DNA of 64,000 nt from UBA9620 sp965220695. GTDB lineage: Bacteria; Acidobacteriota; Vicinamibacteria; Vicinamibacterales; UBA8438. The notes under the pieces were generated by a model, which saw nothing but the letters and a program-made list of their open reading frames with translations, made no database searches and had not been told where the DNA came from. Of this stretch, positions 53,520-61,921 are shown piece after piece. Each line of letters opens with the position of its first letter. Positions within the stretch are counted from its first letter, which is position 1. The stretch covers positions 4,340,001 to 4,404,000 of the forward strand of contig OZ244838.1 of assembly GCA_965220695.1 (NCBI GenBank), given 5' to 3'. The position numbers and the translations under genes were made by a program.

Positions 53520-54389
53520 AATTGCCGGTCCCGCGGGCGTGACTTCGACACGGTCCAGGCCTGACCGGTCATCTCCCATCGTGGCGGTCAGCTCCAATGC
53601 ACGCCCGCTGCGCGTGATCTGCAACACGACCTCATCGCCGGCCGCCAGCCCCGACAATCGCCGTCTCAGAGTCCCGGCGTCGCCGACGGCGCGACCGTCG
53701 ACCGCGGTGATGACGTCGCCGGCCTGGAGCCCGGCATCGGCGGCCACGGAGTCTTCGTCGACCCGACTGACCAGTACACCGTCATCGACATCGAAGTAGT
53801 CAGCCAACTGGTCTGTCAACTCCTGCACGTTGACCCCGAGCCGCGCCCGCGCCGAACCCGGGAAGCTGAACCGGAATGCCCGTTCGGTGTTCGGAAGCAT
53901 CGCGGTCATCAGACTGTTCCGGAGCGCGTCGAGCTCCACCGCGCCCTCCGCCGCCCGCAGCACCGAGAGGTTCAGCGCGCGGGGTTCCGGCCTGACCTCG
54001 AGCTCGACGCGGCCACCGTCGCGCACCACGACGACGGCGACCGCCCGTCCGCCGGGTGTTTCCTGCACCAGCCGCGTCAATTGGCGGACGCTGCGCACCC
54101 GCTCACCGTCGAATTCCACCACGATGTCGCCTTCGCTGAATCCGGCCGATTCGGCAGGCGAGTCCGGGCTCACGCTCCGCACGAACGCCCCCTCGGCCAC
54201 GCTATCGTTGTCGGCGACATCCTCGATCGCTATCCCGATATGACTACCGTCGCCCAGGCCCAACGCGAACACCTCGCGGGTCGCGCGGTCCCGCTGAGCC
54301 TCGGCGACACCGGTCGCACCCAGCAGCAGGCACCCCACGACAGCGGCGACCAGACCGAATTTCCACCCCGGGTGACTCGTGTGCATCAT
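53517..54389 (-). CDS. Secreted double-PDZ protein without protease domain
   Basis: Protein of 290 residues with a signal peptide (ATGVAEAQ) and two PDZ domains: one about residues 55-135 (GIAIEDVADNDSV...ESAGFSEGDIVVEFDGERV) and one about 185-285 (LGVNVQELTDQLADYFDV...DAGLQAGDVITAVDGRAV). No HtrA-type catalytic triad is visible, so it is likely an adaptor or chaperone for envelope proteins. ATG 54389 and 54386 are both possible with an overlapping GAGGAGG site. Confidence 0.8.
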   Translation of the reverse strand: MMHTSHPGWKFGLVAAVVGCLLLGATGVAEAQRDRATREVFALGLGDGSHIGIAIEDVADNDSVAEGAFVRSVSPDSPAESAGFSEGDIVVEFDGERVRSVRQLTRLVQETPGGRAVAVVVVRDGGRVELEVRPEPRALNLSVLRAAEGAVELDALRNSLMTAMLPNTERAFRFSFPGSARARLGVNVQELTDQLADYFDVDDGVLVSRVDEDSVAADAGLQAGDVITAVDGRAVGDAGTLRRRLSGLAAGDEVVLQITRSGRALELTATMGDDRSGLDRVEVTPAGPAI

Positions 54390-54522
54390 GCCTCCTCTCC
54401 TCCGTCTTCTGGTGAGACGACGGTCGCTTGCGGAAAGTCGGCGGTATTTGGGCAGTCCGAGGCACCCCGGTCGACGACGACGCATCGACGTGCGGCTCAG
54501 GCGTTCAGGCTATACTGGTCGG

Positions 54523-54972
54523 ATGGAGTCGATGGATCTGCCGCTCGACTACACCGCGATCGAGCGCATCCTCCCGCATCGGTATCCGTTCCTGCTCGTT
54601 GACCGGATCACCGAGTTCGAGGTCGACAAACGGATCGTCGGTGTCAAGAACATCTCGCTCAACGAACGCTACCTGTCGCATCGACCCGGCGCCCGGCCAG
54701 TCGTTCCACCGACGATCCTCACCGAAGCGGTCGCCCAGGTCGGCGCCATTCTGATTCTCGCCAAGCCTGAAAACCGGGAAAAACTCATCTATATCGTCGG
54801 CATCGAACGCGTACGGTACCGGAGACCCGCGCACCCCGGTCACGTCGTCAACATCGAGGTGAACGTGCGCCGGCTGCGCAGCCGTATGGGCCAACTGCAT
54901 GGCGTGGCGACGGCGGACGGCAAGATCGTGCTCGAAGGCCGCATGACGTTCGCGCTCGGTCCCACCAAATAG
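54523..54972 (+). CDS. FabZ-like 3-hydroxyacyl-ACP dehydratase
   Basis: Hot-dog-fold dehydratase of 149 residues. The core IERILPHRYPFLLVDRITEFE and EAVAQVGAI are clear FabZ features, and the catalytic histidine is in SHRPG. The active-site loop reads RPGARPVVPPTILTEAVAQ, where typical FabZ has HFPGxPxMPGVL-EAMAQ: one extra residue separates His and Glu, and PTI replaces GVL. It would remove water in fatty acid synthesis. The PCYCGC-motif gene begins 90 bp downstream. ATG 54532 is an alternative start. Confidence 0.8.
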   Translation: MESMDLPLDYTAIERILPHRYPFLLVDRITEFEVDKRIVGVKNISLNERYLSHRPGARPVVPPTILTEAVAQVGAILILAKPENREKLIYIVGIERVRYRRPAHPGHVVNIEVNVRRLRSRMGQLHGVATADGKIVLEGRMTFALGPTK

Positions 54973-55061
54973 TCCACGCCGGGCGCCGGTTTCGCCCCGT
55001 GAACGGCCAAACTTGTAACCGGACCCACGCCAACGGGCGTGGCGATGATAGAATTCGACCC

Positions 55062-55718
55062 ATGGGTTCGAAAAAGAGTCGGAAACGCTCTCCGGCGGCG
55101 CCCGCCGCCAGCACTCCCGTCGCCAGCAAGGGTGCACCCTGGCCGTTCATCGCGGCCGCGGTGGCAGCGGTGGCGGCCGTCGGAGTCTTCACGTTGTCCA
55201 GAGGCGACGACCCCGTGGAACCGCTGACATCCGCCACACCGGCGGCGGAAGACTCGATCGCCGCCCCGGGGAGCGCATCGGCGCCGGATGCATCGGTTGC
55301 CGAGACCAGCGCACCGTCAGCGCCGGTCCCGGAGTTCCCGGCAACGCTCGACGACCTTCCGATGCCGCCACTCCCGTACGTGCCACAGATGGTGCCGCGG
55401 CCGCCCGAACTCGTGCGGCGCGCCTACGTCTTTGCCGCGCAGAATCCGGGCGTATTGAGCTATGTGCCCTGCTACTGCGGGTGTGAGAACGACGGCCATG
55501 TCTCGAACGTGGATTGTTTCGTGGGATCACGCGCACCCAGCGGCGCCGTCGAGTCGTGGGACACCCACGGCATGACTTGAACGCATTGCCTCGATGTCGC
55601 GCGTGACGCGATGCAGATGCATGCCCTCGGCGCTTCGGTTCGTGATATCCAGGGCGCTATCATCAGCAAGTACGGCTCGGTGTATCCCTCGTCGACGCCG
55701 ACTCCCGCGGCGCCGTAG
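55062..55718 (+). CDS. PCYCGC-motif protein, probable selenoprotein (TGA at 55578-55580 read as Sec)
   Basis: Read through the TGA, this is a 218-residue protein with an N-terminal membrane helix (PWPFIAAAVAAVAAVGVF) after a short basic stretch. A Pro/Ala-rich linker leads to the PCYCGC domain: YVPCYCGCENDGHVSNVDCFVGSR, then WDTHGMT-(TGA)-THCLDVARDAMQMHALG and IQGAIISKYG. In the PCYCGC family this last part has two cysteines as CxxC; here the first is TGA (codon 173) and Cys176 is its partner. The frame ends in a natural TAG at 55716. ATG 55062 begins after the FabZ-like gene. Stopping at 55580 would remove the conserved C-terminal helix. A hairpin follows the UGA at the distance expected of a SECIS. 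Confidence 0.82.
55578..55613 (+). promoter_or_regulatory. SECIS-like hairpin after the in-frame UGA of the PCYCGC gene
   Basis: After the UGA, 21 nt lead to the loop CGUGA closed by UCGCG/CGCGA (5 bp), with two G-U pairs below. The loop has G at its second base, as bacterial SECIS elements usually do within their first two bases, and the distance lies in the usual range. Confidence 0.5.
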
Positions 55719-55773
55719 CGCGACATCCGCCCGGCGTACCGGCTGGTCGCCTTCCGGTAATGGCAGGATTCTC

Positions 55774-57399
55774 ATGTCCGCCGGGAACAGACCCGCCGCC
55801 ACGCCGCGGCCGGTTCCGGATGGCGTGAGAGCCAGCCAGGCCACCGTGTCACGACAGCCCATGACGCGGACCACGAATGCCGCTGCAACTCGGCCGCGCG
55901 CTGCGCTGCTCGGTCACCTTTTCGACGTCATCCGCGTCGGCGTTTACCTGGGCCCGCTCGACGGCGACGCCGGCCCGACCCTGGGCGCCAATCCACACCT
56001 CAAGCTGATGTTCGGGTACGACCCTGCGACGCCCGCCGGGGAGATCCGCCCGTTCGCGGCCGATCGCTTCGTTGACCCGAGGGCCCGGCACGCTTTCTTC
56101 GAGCGCTTGCGGCGAGATGGCGCGGTCAGCGACTACCTCCTCCGGCTGCGGCGTGCAGACGACAGTTCCTTCTGGGTCGAGGTCACCGCCACGGTGCAGA
56201 CAGGGGATCAGCATGACGGATGGCACGTCGATGCCCTGATCCGGGACGTAAGTGAACGCAAGAAGCTGGAAGACCGGGGGCGGGATCTCAGCCAGCAGCT
56301 TGGCCAGGCAGAGAAACTGGCCGCACTGGGTCAGACGGTATCCGGTGTAGCGCACGAGTTGAACAACCCGCTCGCGACCATCCTGACCTGGGCGGAGCGA
56401 CTGGCGGCGCGGCCGGTCGACGCCGATACGAAACGGGGGCTCGAGACCATTCTGGGCGAGTCGGAACGCGCCGCCAAGATCGTTCGCAATCTGCTGACGT
56501 TCGCGCGCAAGCCAAATACCACCCGGACTCAGGTCGATCTGAACGCCGTCGTCCGCGACACCCTGTCATTGCGCGCCTACGAGCAACGGATCTCGAACGT
56601 GACGTCCGTGACAGCGCTGGCCAGCGGGCTGCCGCAGCTCTTCGCCGACCCGCATCAGGTCAAGCAGGTGCTCTTGAATCTGGTGATCAATGCGGAACAG
56701 GCGATGCTGGCCACCAACGGGCGGGGCACGCTGGTGGCGCGTACCTGGTACGACAACGCAGCCGACACGGTCATGCTCGAGATCAACGACGACGGACCGG
56801 GTGTGGCGGACGAACTGCGAACCAGGATCTTCGATCCGTTCTTTACAACCAAGGCGGTTGGCAAGGGTACCGGACTTGGATTGACTGTGGCCTACGCGAT
56901 TGTCCAGGAGCACGGCGGCCAGATCAGCGTGGCCTCGGCGCCGGGGGCCGGCGCCTCGTTCTTCATTTCGTTTCCCGCCGCCGCCGGCGCCCGGCGAGTC
57001 CCCGTACCGGCCGCGCCGCCACCCCCCGCCGCGACTGGATCGGCCGTGCTGCTCGTGGAGGATGAACCGGCCCTCGCCGCGGCGGTTGCCGATGCGCTGA
57101 CCGAGGCCGGGTACCGCGTGGACCGCGCGGCGGATGGCGAAGAGGCGCTGGAGCGGGTGACGGTGACCGCGTTCGACCTGGTGATCTGCGACCTGAAGAT
57201 GCCGCGTCTCGACGGACCGTCCTTCTACCGGATTCTTGCGGAGCGCAAACCGGCGCTGGCCCGCCACGTCCTGTTCGTCACCGGTGACGTCGCCGGAACC
57301 GAGGCCGAACGATTCCTGCTCGAAACAGGGTGCCGCTGGCTGCCCAAACCGTTCCGGCTGCACGATCTGCTGCGGGCGGCGCACGAGGTGCTGGGTTAG
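55774..57399 (+). CDS. Hybrid histidine kinase (PAS-HisKA-HATPase-REC)
   Basis: Cytosolic sensor kinase of about 541 residues. A PAS region (about 55-165, ending WHVDALIRDVSERKKLE) is followed by the phospho-acceptor helix GVAHELNNPLATIL, the ATPase domain (LLNLVINAEQAM, DDGPGVADEL, GKGTGLGLTVAYAIVQ) and a C-terminal receiver domain with phosphorylatable D in VICDLKMPRLDG. ATG 55774 has AGGA 6 nt upstream; in-frame ATG 55861 is an alternative. The stimulus is unknown. Nearby genes for an NtrC-type activator and a sigma factor make a shared regulatory circuit plausible. Its TAG stop opens TAGCCGCCCGTGG. Confidence 0.85.
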   Translation: MSAGNRPAATPRPVPDGVRASQATVSRQPMTRTTNAAATRPRAALLGHLFDVIRVGVYLGPLDGDAGPTLGANPHLKLMFGYDPATPAGEIRPFAADRFVDPRARHAFFERLRRDGAVSDYLLRLRRADDSSFWVEVTATVQTGDQHDGWHVDALIRDVSERKKLEDRGRDLSQQLGQAEKLAALGQTVSGVAHELNNPLATILTWAERLAARPVDADTKRGLETILGESERAAKIVRNLLTFARKPNTTRTQVDLNAVVRDTLSLRAYEQRISNVTSVTALASGLPQLFADPHQVKQVLLNLVINAEQAMLATNGRGTLVARTWYDNAADTVMLEINDDGPGVADELRTRIFDPFFTTKAVGKGTGLGLTVAYAIVQEHGGQISVASAPGAGASFFISFPAAAGARRVPVPAAPPPPAATGSAVLLVEDEPALAAAVADALTEAGYRVDRAADGEEALERVTVTAFDLVICDLKMPRLDGPSFYRILAERKPALARHVLFVTGDVAGTEAERFLLETGCRWLPKPFRLHDLLRAAHEVLG

Positions 57400-57451
57400 C
57401 CGCCCGTGGCACAAGCCCCGTTGGAATCGAACAACGCCGCCACACGGGATG

Positions 57452-58306
57452 CTAGGACGCCTTGGGAAGACACTGCGCAGCGGTCGATGCCCGGCGCGCC
57501 GGGTGCAACCGGACCTTCGCCATTCTCAACGCCGGCCGCCCCGTGTCCGGTGTCGACCCGTGCCCCTTCGTGGCTCCTGCCCGCAGCTCAGCGTTCAGGC
57601 CGGGACCCAGCATCGTTCGCAGACGCCGCACGGCGCGCGCATGGAGTTGCGAGACGCGCGACTCGTTCACACCGATCTCGCTGCCAATCTGCCGCATCGT
57701 CGCGTCCCCGTAGTAGTAGAGGCCGATGATCTTCCGCTCTCGCCAGGGAAGCGCCTTTATCGCCACGCGCACGCGCGTGGCCGCCTCGCGCCGCTCGCAC
57801 GCCAGGTCCGGCGCCGGCACCTCGGGCGGCACCATCACCGCCGGAAGATGGGCGCCATCGACAGAGTCGTCCGAGGTCAACGGCGATGTCGACTCGATGG
57901 TGTTGATCCTGATGATCGTGCGCCTCAGGCGTGCTTCATCCGACCCCATGTGACGGGCGAGGTCGGCCAGCGACGGTTCGGATCCAGACTCGTGACGCAA
58001 CTGTTCCCGGGCCGCCTCCAGCTCGCGCCGGGCGCGCCGGACCCCGCGCGGCCATGCGTCACGCCGCAGGGCGTCGATCATCGCGCCACGCACTCGTTGT
58101 TCGGCGAACGTCTCGAACTTGATGCCGCGTGATTCGTCGAAACGGTTCGCGGCGTCGATCAATCCGATCATGCCGTCTTGCACGAGATCGCCGAGGTCGA
58201 TGGAATGAGGCATGGAGGCCGCCATGCGGCGAGCCAGCGCCTCGACGAACGGCACGCCGTTGGTGACGCGATCATGGTCCCTGGCATCAAGCGCCTGAAC
58301 TGCCAT
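57452..58306 (-). CDS. Sigma-28-type (FliA/WhiG-like) RNA polymerase sigma factor
   Basis: Sigma-70-family protein of 284 residues. Region 2 reads LARRMAASMPHSIDLGDLVQDGMIGLIDAANRFDESRGIKFETFAEQRVRGAMIDALRRDAW, characteristic of FliA/WhiG, and region 4 is SEIGVNESRVSQLHARAVRRL. No flagellar genes are visible in the window, so its regulon is unclear. ATG 58306 has GGAGGCGAAG upstream. A near-perfect sigma-54 promoter lies about 60 bp before the start, which would place it under NtrC-type control. The C-terminal 55 residues after region 4 look like a basic disordered tail. Confidence 0.9.
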   Translation of the reverse strand: MAVQALDARDHDRVTNGVPFVEALARRMAASMPHSIDLGDLVQDGMIGLIDAANRFDESRGIKFETFAEQRVRGAMIDALRRDAWPRGVRRARRELEAAREQLRHESGSEPSLADLARHMGSDEARLRRTIIRINTIESTSPLTSDDSVDGAHLPAVMVPPEVPAPDLACERREAATRVRVAIKALPWRERKIIGLYYYGDATMRQIGSEIGVNESRVSQLHARAVRRLRTMLGPGLNAELRAGATKGHGSTPDTGRPALRMAKVRLHPARRASTAAQCLPKAS

Positions 58307-58376
58307 CGTTATCTTCGCCTCCGATCTGTGTGCAGGGAGGTCCAACACGGGAGATCGCTGCACAGGTACCGATATC

Positions 58377-58391
58377 GCAAGCGACGTGCCA
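58377..58391 (-). promoter_or_regulatory. Sigma-54 (-24/-12) promoter of the sigma-28 gene
   Basis: On the minus strand TGGCACG-N4-TTGC matches the consensus exactly, with GG at -24 and GC at -12 separated by 10 bases. It lies about 71 bp before the sigma-28 start codon, with the predicted transcription start near 58365. An NtrC-type sigma-54 activator gene lies 0.8 kb away. Confidence 0.75.
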
Positions 58392-58608
58392 GGGTATGGT
58401 GCATGAGCCAGGCGGGACGTCCGTTGGCCCTAGTGTGATTCGTAACTCATTGGGTATTAACAGGTTGCTCTATGTCATGGTGCGCCGGATCCAGTGCCCG
58501 GTCGGGGGAGTGCCGGATCCGGACGGACAAATATTTGACGGTTTTGGGCAGGGCGCGCCAATTTATTGACGTGTCGGGCGGAACGGAGGGACAATGCTCG
58601 AGCTGCGG
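58392..58608. promoter_or_regulatory. AT-rich intergenic region upstream of the sigma-28 promoter
   Basis: These roughly 217 bases are clearly more A/T-rich than flanking genes. They contain two similar boxes, ATATTTGACG at 58531 and ATTTATTGACG at 58561, about 30 bp apart (three helical turns), which could be activator (enhancer-like) binding sites for the NtrC-type protein. No gene is visible. Confidence 0.35.
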
Positions 58609-58806
58609 TTAGACGTCTTCGCAGCGTGCGCGAATCTGTTGGACCGCGCTGATCGCCTCGACCACACTGGTCACGATCTGCGCGGCGCGCGAGGTGCCGG
58701 CCTCATCGGTCAGGTGCGTTTCGAGGAGCTCGGCATTGGCGAGAATGATCCCAAGCTGGTTGTTCAACCGATGGAAGAGGGCGCCGATGTCTGCCGGCTT
58801 GTCCAT
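58609..58806 (-). CDS. Mini phospho-acceptor-like protein (orphan HisKA-type helices)
   Basis: Protein of 65 residues. FHRLNNQLGIILANAELLETHL resembles the phospho-histidine helix of histidine kinases (compare HELNNPLATI in the kinase at 55774), followed by a second helix (AQIVTSVVEAISAVQQIRARCE) that could complete the dimerisation hairpin. No ATPase domain follows, and no ribosome site is evident. It could be a phosphotransfer or decoy protein, or a fragment of a kinase. It lies 52 bp downstream of the HTH gene on the same strand. Confidence 0.55.
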   Translation of the reverse strand: MDKPADIGALFHRLNNQLGIILANAELLETHLTDEAGTSRAAQIVTSVVEAISAVQQIRARCEDV

Positions 58807-58858
58807 CTGCGATAGTTCGGTGCGCAGGGGCGGGAATGGACGCTGACGTCGACTCGCC

Positions 58859-59074
58859 TCAACGGTGAGGACGGACCGACGGCGGTGACGTCCGGGAGCT
58901 TGGGCCGGCGTCCGGGGCTCGCCACAACGTGTCGACGAAGATGCGCACGGAACCGCCGGCGGTTCTGACGTACTCGACCTTGCCGCTGGCAATCCAGTTG
59001 TAGATGGTTCGCCGACTCACGCCCACCAGCTCGCAGGCCTTCATGATCGAGATCGTTTTCCTGTCCACAATCAT
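58859..59074 (-). CDS. Excisionase/MerR-type helix-turn-helix protein
   Basis: Protein of 71 residues with an N-terminal winged HTH: ISIMKACELVGVSRRTIYNWIASGKVEYVRTAGGSVRIFVDTLWR, matching the HTH_17/excisionase-type family that often acts in gene control or recombination directionality. Here no recombinase or phage gene is near, so a regulator is more likely. ATG 59074 has GAGG 7 nt upstream. It is divergent from the NtrC-type gene. Confidence 0.82.
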   Translation of the reverse strand: MIVDRKTISIMKACELVGVSRRTIYNWIASGKVEYVRTAGGSVRIFVDTLWRAPDAGPSSRTSPPSVRPHR

Positions 59075-59214
59075 CACTGCCCTCGCATGCGACCCGCCAC
59101 GTGCCGGCGACTCGTACTGTCCCGATCCGGTTCGTCTTCGCTCGGCGGCCTCGGAGAAGGGTATCGGCACTGCATGGCGATGCCATTAGCGACCTCCGAG
59201 GAAAGTTCCACGTC

Positions 59215-60609
59215 ATGGCTGAAAAAGACACGTATCTGCTGCTCGTAGAAGATGAGGCTCCATTGCGGGAGGTCACCGCGGAGCGCCTGACGGAACGTGG
59301 CTACCACGTGGTGGCGGTCGAGACCGGTGAGGCGGCGCTCGAACAGCTCAGCGAATTCGCATTCGATGTCGTCGTGACCGACCTCAGACTGCCCGGGATC
59401 AACGGGACCGAACTGCTCGGCGCGGCGCTCGCGCGATACCCGGAGCTCGTGTGTATCGTGGTGACCGGTTTCGGAACGGTCAAGGACGCGGTCGACGCGA
59501 TCAAACGCGGCGCGGCGGAGTTCCTTACCAAGCCCTTTCAGTTCGACCACCTGCTTCATGTGATCGGCTCGGCACAGGAACAATGCCGGCTCCGGTCGGA
59601 GAATGCTTATCTTCGATCGCAGCTCGAGGAGCGCTACCGGTTCGAAGGACAGGTGGGCCGCAGCCCTCGCATGCGTGAGCTGTTCGACCTGCTCGAGACG
59701 GTGGCAGCGAGCGCAAGCACCGTGCTGATTTCGGGCGAAACCGGCACGGGAAAGGAACTCGCCGCGCGCGCCATTCACCACAACAGCAGCCGGCGGGCGC
59801 ACCGATTCGTTGCACTGAACTGCAGCGCGGTCCCGGAGTCCCTGCTCGAGTCAGAGCTGTTCGGTCATGTGCGCGGCGCATTCACCGGCGCGGTCGCGAA
59901 CCGGACCGGACGGCTCGAAGCGGCGCACCAGGGCACGTTGTTCCTCGACGAAATCGGCGCCATGAGCGTCAGTCTGCAAGCGAAACTGCTCCGCGTGTTG
60001 CAGGAACGCGAACTGGAACGGGTCGGAGACACCCGCACCATCAAGATCGACGTCCGGGTCATCGCGGCCACGAACGCCAACCTGCAGCAACTGGTCAGCG
60101 AGGGTACGTTCCGTGAGGACCTGTTCTACCGGCTCAACGTGATTCCGATCTTCCTGCCGCCGCTGCGCGAACGGCGCGAGGACATTCCTCTGCTCGTCCA
60201 ACATTTCATCACGAGGCTGTCGAGCCGGGAAACGCCGGCCAGGGAGATCACGGTGACCCAGGAAGCGATGCGACGGTTGATGGCGTACGCCTGGCCCGGC
60301 AATATCCGTCAACTCGAGAACACCGTGGAACGGGCGCTGGCGCTGGGCCGTGACCGCACGCAGATCGGCATCCGCGATCTCCCGCCGGAGATCCAGGACG
60401 GTCCGCCCGCCGATCAGGCGGTCACGGTGGCGCTGCCCGCGGGCGGACTCGACATGCCGGCGCATGTCGCCAACGTGGAACGGCAGTTGATCCGGCAGGC
60501 ACTGAACGAAACGGGCGGGAATCGCCAACGCGCCGCGCAGTTGCTGGGGCTCAAGCGGACGACGCTGGTGGAAAAGGCGCGGCGGCTCCTGCCGTCGCAG
60601 CCCGGGTAG
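59215..60609 (+). CDS. NtrC-type sigma-54-dependent response regulator
   Basis: Activator of 464 residues. The receiver domain has VVVTDLRLPGINGTE with the phosphorylatable aspartate; the AAA+ domain has ISGETGTGKELAARAIH, the sigma-54 contact GAFTGA, GTLFLDEIGAMS and the R-finger region; a Fis-type HTH closes the protein (RQALNETGGNRQRAAQLLGLKRTTLVEK). It is activated by phosphorylation and drives sigma-54 promoters such as that of the sigma-28 gene. ATG 59215 is the family-like start. The kinase partner may be the hybrid kinase at 55774 or an unlinked one. Confidence 0.93.
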   Translation: MAEKDTYLLLVEDEAPLREVTAERLTERGYHVVAVETGEAALEQLSEFAFDVVVTDLRLPGINGTELLGAALARYPELVCIVVTGFGTVKDAVDAIKRGAAEFLTKPFQFDHLLHVIGSAQEQCRLRSENAYLRSQLEERYRFEGQVGRSPRMRELFDLLETVAASASTVLISGETGTGKELAARAIHHNSSRRAHRFVALNCSAVPESLLESELFGHVRGAFTGAVANRTGRLEAAHQGTLFLDEIGAMSVSLQAKLLRVLQERELERVGDTRTIKIDVRVIAATNANLQQLVSEGTFREDLFYRLNVIPIFLPPLRERREDIPLLVQHFITRLSSRETPAREITVTQEAMRRLMAYAWPGNIRQLENTVERALALGRDRTQIGIRDLPPEIQDGPPADQAVTVALPAGGLDMPAHVANVERQLIRQALNETGGNRQRAAQLLGLKRTTLVEKARRLLPSQPG

Positions 60610-60618
60610 CCGCGCCGA

Positions 60619-61878
60619 CTACGTGAACAACCCCAGCGGTTCGAACGACCCCTTGAGAATGGAGGGCGCGTCCTTGGAGCCGAGCCACTGCTCGATGAGC
60701 GTCGCGTAAACGCGACGGAAATCGGTGGTCATCTTCAGGTTGCCGTCGTCCAGGTCGGTCAGGCTCGGGTGGCGGCCGTGCAGCCCGCCCCGGACGCCGT
60801 TTCCGATGACGAACATCGGGGTCGCCGTCCCGTGGTCGGTGCCGAGACTGGCGTTCTCCTCGACGCGCCGGCCGAACTCGGTGAACATCATGATCGCCAC
60901 GTCGTCCGCCCGTCCGATCCGCTTCAGGTCCTCGACGAATCCACGAACGGCGTCGGCGGTATAGGCCAGCAGCCGTGCATGGGGATCCGCCTGGTGGACG
61001 TGGGTGTCGAATGAATTCCCCTGATAGCTGACGTAATACAACCGCGTCGGCATGTCGGCGTTGATCAGCGCCGCGACCCGCCGGAGCTGCGGTGACAGCC
61101 CACCGATGCCATAGTCGACGGGCGTGCTGTAGCCGGCCGCCGCCTCGCGCACGAACTCGGAACTCTGCACGGCGTTGGTGGCGGTCGACGAGAGGAACTC
61201 GAGCGTCGGATTCTCGGGCGCTGCCGGCACCAGCTTGTCGATCGCCTGCTTTTCGGCGTCCGAGCCTTCACGGCGGAAACTGCGGGGATCGTTGAAGACC
61301 AGTGGCTGATGGTGACGGGCGCGCACCGCCAGCGACTGCCGGGTCCCGATGTTCACGATGCGATTGCCCTGGGCATCGTGATCGTAGACACCGTCGGCGA
61401 GACGACCCAGCCACCCCAGCGGTTCTCCGCCGTTGGGCACGCCAGTGTGCCAGAAGCCCATCGACGAGAAATGGGAGAGGCTGGGGTTCTCATAGCCGCA
61501 CCCGTGCACGACCCCCATCAGGCCGTCCTTGTACAGACGCTCGAACCCGACCAGCGACGGGTGGAATCCGAACCCGTCTTCGATCGCGATCGCGTCCGAC
61601 GCCGGGATGCCGAGGTTCGGTCGCACGCGGTAGTACTCGTCGTCGCCGAACGGGACCACGGTGTTCAGCCCGTCGTTCCCGCCCGACAGCTCGACGACCA
61701 CGAGGATCCGTTCCGGATGCACCTCCATGCTCGTGCCGGCCAGGGCATTGGTGGTCAGCGCCTGGGCGGTGCGGCTCAGCAGCAGCGGCAGCCCCGCGGT
61801 GACTCCGATGCCATACATCCCTTTCCGCAGAAAATCCCGCCGCGAACACCCGCATCCGTTCATATGGCGTATTGTCAT
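60619..61878 (-). CDS. DUF1501 protein with Tat-type signal
   Basis: Secreted protein of 419 residues with a twin-arginine signal (CSRRDFLRKGMYGIG). The DUF1501 core includes VVVELSGGNDGLNTVVPFGDDEYY, MGVVHGCGYENPSLSHFSSMGFWHTG, MMFTEFGRRVEENASLGTDHGTATPMFVIG and an ending LEEGEFEP-like GSFEPLGL. These proteins are related to sulfatase/alkaline-phosphatase-like folds and are predicted to export with DUF1800 partners, which is the neighbouring gene. The function is unknown. It follows the DUF1800 gene on the same strand, 44 bp apart. Confidence 0.9.
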   Translation of the reverse strand: MTIRHMNGCGCSRRDFLRKGMYGIGVTAGLPLLLSRTAQALTTNALAGTSMEVHPERILVVVELSGGNDGLNTVVPFGDDEYYRVRPNLGIPASDAIAIEDGFGFHPSLVGFERLYKDGLMGVVHGCGYENPSLSHFSSMGFWHTGVPNGGEPLGWLGRLADGVYDHDAQGNRIVNIGTRQSLAVRARHHQPLVFNDPRSFRREGSDAEKQAIDKLVPAAPENPTLEFLSSTATNAVQSSEFVREAAAGYSTPVDYGIGGLSPQLRRVAALINADMPTRLYYVSYQGNSFDTHVHQADPHARLLAYTADAVRGFVEDLKRIGRADDVAIMMFTEFGRRVEENASLGTDHGTATPMFVIGNGVRGGLHGRHPSLTDLDDGNLKMTTDFRRVYATLIEQWLGSKDAPSILKGSFEPLGLFT

Positions 61879-61921
61879 GTCGTCCTCTTCGTGCGTCTTC
61901 GCCCTGCAGATGGTGTCGCCG

